A stretch of DNA of 64,000 nucleotides from positions 5,923,501 through 5,987,500 of the forward strand of contig NZ_SAUH01000001.1 of assembly GCF_004193175.1 (NCBI RefSeq). The letters run 5' to 3'. Origin of the DNA: Streptomyces sp. RFCAC02 (lineage in GTDB: Bacteria > Actinomycetota > Actinomycetes > Streptomycetales > Streptomycetaceae). The position numbers and the translations under genes are program-made. The notes under the pieces were generated by a model. It was given only the letters and a program-made list of their open reading frames with translations, was not told the DNA's origin and did no database searches. This document shows positions 58,417-64,000 of the stretch, piece by piece. The first letter of the stretch is position 1. The number at the start of each line of letters is the position of its first letter.

Positions 58417-58794
58417 ATGCGGATCGGCGAGCTGGCGGAGCGCACCGGCACCCCGCGCCGCCTCCTGCGCTACTACGAGGAGCAGCGCCTGATCAGCGCC
58501 GCCCGCCTCCCCAACGGCTACCGCGACTACGACGAGCGCAACGTCGACCGTGTCCGCCAGATCCGCGGTCTCCTGGACGCCGGGCTGCCGACCCGCATCA
58601 TCCGGCAGATCCTGCCCTGCCTCGACTCGCCGCGCACCATCCACTTCCCCGACCCGGAGCCGGAGATGATCGCCACCCTGCGCGCGGAGATGGACCGGAT
58701 GAGCGCCAGGATCGACTGCCTCGTCCGCAACCGCGACGCGATCGGCTCCTACCTCGACGCGGTGCTGGCCCGCGACCGTTCCGCCGCGGACTGA
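58417..58794 (+). CDS. MerR family transcriptional regulator
   Basis: A 125-aa regulator. MRIGELAERTGTPRRLLRYYEEQRLISAARLPNGYRDYDERNVDRVRQIRGLLDAGLPTRIIRQIL is a full MerR winged helix, followed by an antiparallel coiled-coil dimerisation helix (ATLRAEMDRMSARIDCLVRNRDAIGSYL). There is no separate effector domain and no metal-binding Cys cluster, so it is of the SoxR/small-molecule type. ATG 58417 is preferred over GTG 58408. Divergent from the deacetylase gene, its likely target. Confidence 0.92.
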   Translation: MRIGELAERTGTPRRLLRYYEEQRLISAARLPNGYRDYDERNVDRVRQIRGLLDAGLPTRIIRQILPCLDSPRTIHFPDPEPEMIATLRAEMDRMSARIDCLVRNRDAIGSYLDAVLARDRSAAD

Positions 58795-58804
58795 CCGGGG
58801 GGCG

Positions 58805-59950
58805 TCACCACTCGGCGAACGAGCCGTCCGGGTGCCGCCACACCGGGTTGTGCCAGTCGGGCGCGCGCCCGTCGGCCGCCCGTACGGCGCGTTCGTCCAC
58901 CTCGATGCCGAGTCCGGGACCCGTCGGGCGCCGGAAGTGGCCCTCGTCGAAGCGGAACACCTCGCGGTCGACCACGTAGTCGAGCACTTCGGCGCCCTCG
59001 TTGTAGTGGATGCCGATGCTCTGCTCCTGGATCAGGAAGTTCGGCGTGGCGAACGCGACCTGCAGGCTCGCCGCGAGCGACACCGGCCCGAGCGGGCAGT
59101 GCGGCGCGAGCAGGACGTCGAACGTCTCGGCCAGCGCCGCTATCCGCCGCACCTCGGAGACGCCGCCCGCGTGCGACAGGTCCGGCTGGATCACCGCGAC
59201 GCCCGCCTGCAGCGCGGGCAGCACGTCCGTGCGGGAGAACAGCCGCTCGCCCGTGGCGACCGGCACCGGTGACGCGGCGACCAGTTCGCCGATCCGGTGC
59301 GTGTACTCCGGCAGCAGCGGCTCTTCCGCGAACAGCGGGTGGAACGGCGCCAGCAGCGGCAGGGCGCGCCGCGCGTTCGCCACGGTGAAGCGTCCGTGGA
59401 AGTCCAGCGCCATGTCCCGGTGCGGGCCGAGCACCGCCCGCGCGGCCTCCGCCCGCCCCACCATGGCGTCCAGTTCCGCGACGGCCGCGATACGGCCCAT
59501 CCGGCCGCACGCGTTCATCTTCACCGCCGTGAACCCGGCCGCGACCTGGGCCGCCACGGCGTCGGTGATCTCGGCGGGGTCGTCGCCGCCCACCCACCCG
59601 TAGGCGCGGACCCGCTCGCGCACCGGGCCGCCGAGCAACTGGTGCACCGGTACGCCGTGGGTCTTGCCCGCGATGTCCCACAGCGCCTGGTCCAGCCCGG
59701 CGACGGCGCTGGAGAGGACGGGGCCGCCCCGGTAGAACGACCCCTTCGTCATGACCTGCCAGTGGTCCTCGATGCGCGCGGGGTCACGGCCGACGAGGAG
59801 TTCCGACAGCTCGTGCACGGCGGCCCGCACCGTCGCGGCCCGGCCCTCGACGACCGGCTCGCCCCAGCCGACGACACCCTCGTCCGTCTCGACGCGGCAC
59901 AGCAGCCAGCGCGGCGGCACCGCGAACGTCTCGACCCGCGTGATCCTCAA
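58805..59950 (-). CDS. dgoD: Galactonate dehydratase
   Basis: A 381-aa enolase-superfamily enzyme (mandelate racemase subgroup). Metal ligands lie in MALDFHGRF (Asp), FAEEPLLPE (Glu) and VATGERLF (Glu); the catalytic histidines are in DFHGRF and LAPHCPLGPVSLAASLQ, the pattern of D-galactonate dehydratase, which makes 2-keto-3-deoxygalactonate. It is the second gene after the SDR, separated by 70 bp, on the minus strand. dgoK and dgoA are not in the window. A related aldonate specificity cannot be excluded. Confidence 0.9.
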   Translation of the reverse strand: MRITRVETFAVPPRWLLCRVETDEGVVGWGEPVVEGRAATVRAAVHELSELLVGRDPARIEDHWQVMTKGSFYRGGPVLSSAVAGLDQALWDIAGKTHGVPVHQLLGGPVRERVRAYGWVGGDDPAEITDAVAAQVAAGFTAVKMNACGRMGRIAAVAELDAMVGRAEAARAVLGPHRDMALDFHGRFTVANARRALPLLAPFHPLFAEEPLLPEYTHRIGELVAASPVPVATGERLFSRTDVLPALQAGVAVIQPDLSHAGGVSEVRRIAALAETFDVLLAPHCPLGPVSLAASLQVAFATPNFLIQEQSIGIHYNEGAEVLDYVVDREVFRFDEGHFRRPTGPGLGIEVDERAVRAADGRAPDWHNPVWRHPDGSFAEW

Positions 59951-60020
59951 CGGTGGTTCCTGCTCCCTGTCCGCGCCGGCGTGCCGGCGGTGTCGGTCGG
60001 TGGTGTGCGGGGCGCGTGCG

Positions 60021-60794
60021 TCACGAGCTGGTCTTGTACACGCTCCAGCCGCCGTCCACGACGAGCGATGCGCCGGTGACGAACGACGCGTCCTCGTGCA
60101 GCAGGAACGCGATCGCCCCCGCCACCTCCGAGGGATCGCCGAGGCGCCCGGCCGCGGTCTGCTCGGCGCTGCGCCGCCGGTCGTCCTCGGTGACGCCGTC
60201 CCAGGCGGCGGTGAGCACGGGACCCGGCAGCACGGCGTTCACGCGGATGTCCGGGCCGTACTCGACGGCCAGTTGCCGCGCGAGCCCGGTCAGCCCGGCC
60301 TTGCCCGCCGCGTACGCCGGCCGGCCCGGCAGTCCCACCAGCGCGTGGACGGACGACACGAGGACGGCCGCCCCACCCGTCGCACGCAGATCCGGCAGGC
60401 ACGCGCGGAAGCCGAGGAAGGCGCCGGTCAGCCCGATGCCGAGCTGCCGGTTCCACTCGGCGAGGTCGATCCGGTCGGCCGCGGCGACGGTCACCGACGC
60501 GGCGTTGCTGACGAGCGCGGACACCGGGCCGAACGCCTCGCGCGCGGCCCGGACGGCGGTGTGCCACTGGGGTTCGTCGGACACGTCCAGCGGGTGGAAC
60601 GCCGCGCGCCCGCCCGCCCGCGCGATGTCCGCGGCGACCTCCTCGCCCGCCGCCCGCCGCACATCGGTGACGAGGACGGAAGCGCCCTCGCCGGCGAGGC
60701 GCCGGGCGGTCGCCGCGCCGATGCCCGAGCCCGCGCCCGTGACGACGGCGCAGCGGCCGGCGAACCTGCCCTCGGGGGATGACGGTGCTGCCAC
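60021..60794 (-). CDS. SDR family oxidoreductase, candidate galactose dehydrogenase
   Basis: A 257-aa SDR: TGAGSGIGAATARRLAGEGASVLVTDVRRAAG (Asp after the second strand suggests NAD preference), VSNAAS in place of NNAG, VLVSSV and YAAGKAGLTGLARQL with Tyr and Lys of the active site. GTG at 60794 has GGAGG 5 nt upstream. It lies directly before dgoD on the same strand behind AT-rich site 2; an oxidation of galactose (or its lactone precursor) feeding DgoD is inferred from this context only. Confidence 0.82.
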   Translation of the reverse strand: MAAPSSPEGRFAGRCAVVTGAGSGIGAATARRLAGEGASVLVTDVRRAAGEEVAADIARAGGRAAFHPLDVSDEPQWHTAVRAAREAFGPVSALVSNAASVTVAAADRIDLAEWNRQLGIGLTGAFLGFRACLPDLRATGGAAVLVSSVHALVGLPGRPAYAAGKAGLTGLARQLAVEYGPDIRVNAVLPGPVLTAAWDGVTEDDRRRSAEQTAAGRLGDPSEVAGAIAFLLHEDASFVTGASLVVDGGWSVYKTSS

Positions 60795-60829
60795 GGGGAC
60801 CTCCGGACCGTTCAACTGCCTGCTCCAGA

Positions 60830-60844
60830 GCATTAAATATTAAT
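60830..60844. promoter_or_regulatory. AT-rich GntR operator-like site 2
   Basis: GCATTAAATATTAAT, containing the palindrome ATTAA-ATA-TTAAT, lies 36 bp upstream of the SDR-dgoD start and matches site 1 in 12 of 15 bases. In DNA this GC-rich a chance match is unlikely; both sites are probably bound by the GntR regulator. Confidence 0.6.
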
Positions 60845-60979
60845 TATTGGGGCACGCCAAGAGGTTCGCTCGTGTCCAGGCGCGGCGGTCCGCGCGGCCT
60901 ACGATGATCGCCGCACCCGTGCCCCGCGCGCGGCTGCCGCCAGACCGCCGTCCGCATCCCCACGCCCGGAGGCCCGTCC

Positions 60980-61552
60980 GTGCCGCGCCACCCCGCACTC
61001 CCGCTCGCCGCCGTCGTCTGCGCAGCCGCGCTCGCCCTGACCGCCTGCGGCGGCGACGACGACCCCGCCCCGGAGGCCACCACCGGTGCCACGGAGGACG
61101 ACGCCAACGCCGCCGGGCTCCCCGGCGACGGCTGGGCCACGGAACGCAGCAGCTCCAGCGACTCGACGGCGGAGGCCGCCGTCCTCGACGACGTGGCCCT
61201 CTCCCGCCACGACGGCTACGACCGCGTCACCTTCACGTTCACCGGCGACACCCCCGGCTACATCGCCGAGTACACCGACACGGTGTACCCGCGCGGCGGC
61301 GACGGCGGCCCCGTCGACGTCGCGGGGGACGAGCACCTCGTCGTCGTCCTCGTGTCCGTGGACCCCACGACCGCCGTCACCGCGACGGGGACGACCGAGC
61401 TGATCCGCGAGGTGGCCGACCTCGGCTTCTTCGAGGGCGAGAGCGGCGTCGCGCTCGGCCTCGACCCCGAGGGCGAGGGGCACGCGCCGTTCCGTGTGAC
61501 CACGGAGGACGGGCGGCTCATGGTCGACATCGCCCACAGCGCCGCCGCCTGA
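60980..61552 (+). CDS. AMIN-like domain lipoprotein
   Basis: A 190-aa lipoprotein: lipobox LTAC (Cys23) after a short signal peptide, an acidic Thr/Ala linker, then a domain with HDGYDRVTFTFTGDTPGYIAEY and the last strands RLMVDIAHS, the pattern of AMIN-like proteins frequent in Streptomyces. AMIN domains in other bacteria target cell-wall amidases to the envelope; here the domain stands alone. Start is GTG at 60980. It converges with the TetR gene 28 bp on. Confidence 0.85.
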   Translation: MPRHPALPLAAVVCAAALALTACGGDDDPAPEATTGATEDDANAAGLPGDGWATERSSSSDSTAEAAVLDDVALSRHDGYDRVTFTFTGDTPGYIAEYTDTVYPRGGDGGPVDVAGDEHLVVVLVSVDPTTAVTATGTTELIREVADLGFFEGESGVALGLDPEGEGHAPFRVTTEDGRLMVDIAHSAAA

Positions 61553-61580
61553 CGGGCCGCCCGCCCGCGCGCGGGCCGCG

Positions 61581-62213
61581 TCAGCCGCCCCCCGCCGCGT
61601 CGCCGTCGGGACCGAGGAAGCGCTCCAGCAGCCGCAGCGACTCCTCCATGTCGATCTCCGGGTCCAGCAGCCACTGGATCTGCAGGCCGTCCGACGCGGC
61701 GATCACCAGGGCCGCGGCCGCCCGCGGATCGATGTCCGCCCGTACGCGGCCCGCCCGCTGCTCCCGGCGCACCCGCTGCGCCAGCGCCTCCCGCAGCGAG
61801 GCGAAGCGCCCGGCGAAGAAGTCGCGCGACTCCTCGTGCCCCTCCTCCAGCGCGCCCGCGACCAGCGCGGAGTAGAGCTGGACGAGCCCCGGCACCCCCC
61901 GGTTGCGGCGCGCGGCCCGCCGCATCTCCCCGACGGCCGATTCCTCCTCCGGCGTCGGGTCCTCCTCGGCGCACCGCCGCTCGGCGGCGGCGTACACCGC
62001 GACCAGCAGTTCCTCGCGCGAGGAGAAGTAGTGCCGCAGCGCCGCGTGCGAGACCCCGATCGCCTCCCCGATCGCGCGCAGCGACGTGCGCTCCGCGCCC
62101 CGTTCGGCGAAGACCTCGATCGCGCGGTCGAGGATCTCCCGCCGGCGCTCGACGCCCTTCGCGTACCGGCCGCGGCTCGGCGGCCCCGGGGGCGTGGCAG
62201 GTGAGTCGCTCAT
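61581..62213 (-). CDS. TetR family transcriptional regulator
   Basis: A 210-aa repressor. KGVERRREILDRAIEVFAERGAERTSLRAIGEAIGVSHAALRHYFSSREELLVAVY is the TetR helix-turn-helix, followed by an all-helical ligand domain. TACGAT (62225 to 62220, minus strand) ends 6 nt before the ATG, with no ribosome binding site, so it is likely leaderless. It is divergent from the GH3 gene and a perfect palindrome lies between them, suggesting it represses both itself and the glucosidase. Confidence 0.92.
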   Translation of the reverse strand: MSDSPATPPGPPSRGRYAKGVERRREILDRAIEVFAERGAERTSLRAIGEAIGVSHAALRHYFSSREELLVAVYAAAERRCAEEDPTPEEESAVGEMRRAARRNRGVPGLVQLYSALVAGALEEGHEESRDFFAGRFASLREALAQRVRREQRAGRVRADIDPRAAAALVIAASDGLQIQWLLDPEIDMEESLRLLERFLGPDGDAAGGG

Positions 62214-62231
62214 GACGGCATCGTACGGGCA

Positions 62232-62255
62232 GAAAACCTCCACGCGGAGGTTTTC
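62232..62255. promoter_or_regulatory. TetR operator palindrome
   Basis: GAAAACCTCC (62232-62241), four central bases, and the exact complement GGAGGTTTTC (62246-62255). The 24-bp dyad lies over the probable -35 region of the TetR promoter and upstream of GH3. Confidence 0.8.
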
Positions 62256-62345
62256 GGTGCTACCGTCGGGCCGGACGCCGCGCCGGGGACGGCGCGCGCC
62301 GTGCCCGCCGCGCCGCACCGCCGCGCCCGTCGTGAGAGGACACCC

Positions 62346-64000
62346 GTGACCGCCCCCCTGCCCTACCTCGACCCCGCCCTGCCGGTCGCCGAGCGCGTCA
62401 CCGACCTGATCGGCCGCATGACCCTGCCCGAGAAGGTCGGCCAGATGCTCCAGCTCCCCGCGGGCCGGGGCGTGCCCCACCTCGTCGGGGAGCTGCACGT
62501 CGGCTCGATCCTCCACGCCTCCCCGGAACACGTCCTGGAGGCCGCCGAGCTGACCGGCCGCACCCGGCTGCGCATCCCCCTGCTCGTCGCCGAGGACTGC
62601 ATCCACGGCCACTCCTTCTTCGAGGGCGCCACCATCTACCCCACCCAGCTCGGCATGGCCGCGAGCTGGGACCCCGCCCTCGTGGAGCGCGTCGCCCGCG
62701 CCACGGCCGTCGAGGTCGCGGCGACCGGCATCCACTGGACGTTCTCCCCGGTGCTGTGCATCGCGCGCGACGTCCGCTGGGGCCGGGTCAGCGAGACGTT
62801 CGGCGAGGACCCGTTCCTCATCGGCGAGTTCGCCTCCGCCATGGTGCGCGGCTACCAGGGCGACGGCCTCGCGGACGGCACCGCGATCCTGGCCTGCGCC
62901 AAGCACTTCGCGGGCTACTCGGAGACCCAGGGCGGCCGGGACGCCAGCGAGGCGGACATCAGCCGCCGCAAGCTGCGCTCCTGGTTCCTGCCGCCGTTCG
63001 AGCGCGTCGCACGCGAGGGCTGCCGCACGTTCATGCTCGGCTACCAGTCCATGGACGGCGTGCCGATCACCGTGAACGACTGGCTCCTCGGCGACGTCCT
63101 GCGCGGCGAGTGGGGCTACACCGGCACCCTCGTCACCGACTGGGACAACGTCGGCCGCATGGTGTGGGAGCAGCACATCTGCGCCGACCACACCGAGGCC
63201 GCCGTCCGCGCCGTGCGCGCGGGCAACGACATGGTGATGACGACCCCGCAGTTCTTCGAGGGCGCCCAGGACGCCGTGGCCCGCGGCCTGCTGGACGAGA
63301 AGGACATCGACGCCGCCGTCCGCCGCATCCTCACCCTGAAGTTCGAACTCGGCCTCTTCGAGAACCCGCGCCGCCCCGACCCCGGGCGCCAGGCCGCCGT
63401 CATCGCGTCCGCCGACCACACGGCGCTCAACCTGGAGATCGCCCGCCGCTCCCTCGTCCTGCTGCGCAACGACGGCACGCTGCCGCTCGCCGGCGGCCTG
63501 ACCGGGGGTGCGGACGGCCGTGCCGCAGCCCCGGACGGCGCGGCCCCCCGCACCGTCGCCGTCATCGGCCCCAACGCGGACGACGCCCAGACGCAGCTCG
63601 GCGACTGGGCCGGCTCCTCGGGCCAGGCCGACTGGCTGCGCCAGGGCCACCCGCGCGACATGATCGAGACCGTCCTTGACGGCTTCCGCGACCGGGTGCC
63701 GGACGGCTGGACCGTCACGCACGCCCGGGGCGCCGACATCCTGACCGTCGGCCCGGACCCGGAGGGCGCGTTCTTCCCCGACGGGCAGCCGCGCCCGGAC
63801 GTCGTGGTGCCGGCCGAGCCGGACGCCGCCCTGATCGCGGAGGCCGTCGCCGCCGCCGAGGCCGCCGACTGGGCGGTCTGCGTCGTCGGCGACCGCATCG
63901 AGCTCATCGGCGAGGGCCGCTCCACCGCGACCCTCGACCTCGTCGGCGGCCAGACGGCGCTGCTCGACGCGCTCGCCGCCACCGGCACGCCGCTGATCGT
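62346..64000 (+). CDS. GH3 beta-glucosidase, truncated by the window end
   Basis: The first 551 codons of a family 3 glycoside hydrolase; the frame is still open at 64000. GTG at 62346 with GAGAGGA upstream. The N-terminal barrel shows LIGRMTLPEKVGQMLQ, PVLCIARDVRWGRVSETFGEDPFLIGEFA, ILACAKHFAGYSETQGGRD (Lys-His of the sugar site) and LVTDWDNVGR, with Asp265 as nucleophile. The alpha/beta sandwich begins with ARRSLVLLRNDGTLPL. No signal peptide, so it acts inside the cell on beta-glucosides or xylosides. Probably controlled by the divergent TetR regulator. Confidence 0.92.
   Translation, partial: MTAPLPYLDPALPVAERVTDLIGRMTLPEKVGQMLQLPAGRGVPHLVGELHVGSILHASPEHVLEAAELTGRTRLRIPLLVAEDCIHGHSFFEGATIYPTQLGMAASWDPALVERVARATAVEVAATGIHWTFSPVLCIARDVRWGRVSETFGEDPFLIGEFASAMVRGYQGDGLADGTAILACAKHFAGYSETQGGRDASEADISRRKLRSWFLPPFERVAREGCRTFMLGYQSMDGVPITVNDWLLGDVLRGEWGYTGTLVTDWDNVGRMVWEQHICADHTEAAVRAVRAGNDMVMTTPQFFEGAQDAVARGLLDEKDIDAAVRRILTLKFELGLFENPRRPDPGRQAAVIASADHTALNLEIARRSLVLLRNDGTLPLAGGLTGGADGRAAAPDGAAPRTVAVIGPNADDAQTQLGDWAGSSGQADWLRQGHPRDMIETVLDGFRDRVPDGWTVTHARGADILTVGPDPEGAFFPDGQPRPDVVVPAEPDAALIAEAVAAAEAADWAVCVVGDRIELIGEGRSTATLDLVGGQTALLDALAATGTPLI

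Noticed and set aside
61563..61576. GCCCGCG/CGCGGGC palindrome as terminator
   Set aside because: No loop and very short; too likely by chance in this base composition.

Overview
The window is very GC-rich with strongly G/C-ending codons, and its gene families are typical of a streptomycete or close actinobacterial relative: ECF41 and ECF42 sigma factors, DUF1206, an AMIN-like lipoprotein, a Castor/Pollux-like RCK protein, sugar ABC operons without their own ATPase, and a small CxxC protein with a TTA codon. I saw no tRNA, rRNA, CRISPR array, insertion sequence or phage gene.

Region 1 (1-10.7 kb) is mostly housekeeping: a DUF885 peptidase-like protein, acetyltransferases, an ECF41 sigma factor, an alpha/beta hydrolase, SDR enzymes, purB, a GDSL hydrolase divergent from a MOSC protein, a GlsB-type membrane protein and Dps.

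Region 2 (10.8-24.1 kb) is the main accessory island and reads on the minus strand: a 1407-aa secreted LamG/DNRLRE protein, then a 2238-aa RHS polymorphic toxin (signal peptide, RHS/YD repeats, Hint autoprocessing domain, about 100-residue toxin tip), then four small genes that look like an immunity array. The toxin tip and immunity genes are visibly less GC-rich than the RHS body, the usual sign of tip exchange.

Region 3 (24.4-34.8 kb) holds a DUF1206 protein, an SRPBCC-DGPF-ECF42 operon, a secreted transglycosylase whose frame is broken at a C run, a Clp-N-domain protein with a textbook leaderless promoter, a probable toxin-antitoxin pair, an RCK/TrkA protein and oxidoreductases.

Region 4 (34.9-43.1 kb) is a LacI-controlled sugar operon: lipoprotein binding protein, two permeases, GH1 beta-glucosidase and GH31 alpha-xylosidase. 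It fits uptake and cytoplasmic breakdown of xyloglucan-type oligosaccharides.

Region 5 (43.1-52.7 kb) is mixed: MDR oxidoreductase with divergent ArsR, small CxxC protein, phosphatases, sigma factor with DUF4232 protein, secreted deacetylase, an SsuE-type flavin reductase preceded by a cysteine-rich 27-codon leader ORF, and an MFS exporter.

Region 6 (52.8-64 kb) looks like a beta-galactoside/galactonate island: GntR regulator, GH35 beta-galactosidase, cellulase-like glycosidase, PuuE-like deacetylase, MerR, DgoD and an SDR. Two nearly identical AT-rich 15-mers, one in front of GntR/GH35 and one in front of SDR-dgoD, probably define a common regulon. The window ends in a GH3 beta-glucosidase facing a TetR gene across a perfect 10-bp-arm palindrome.
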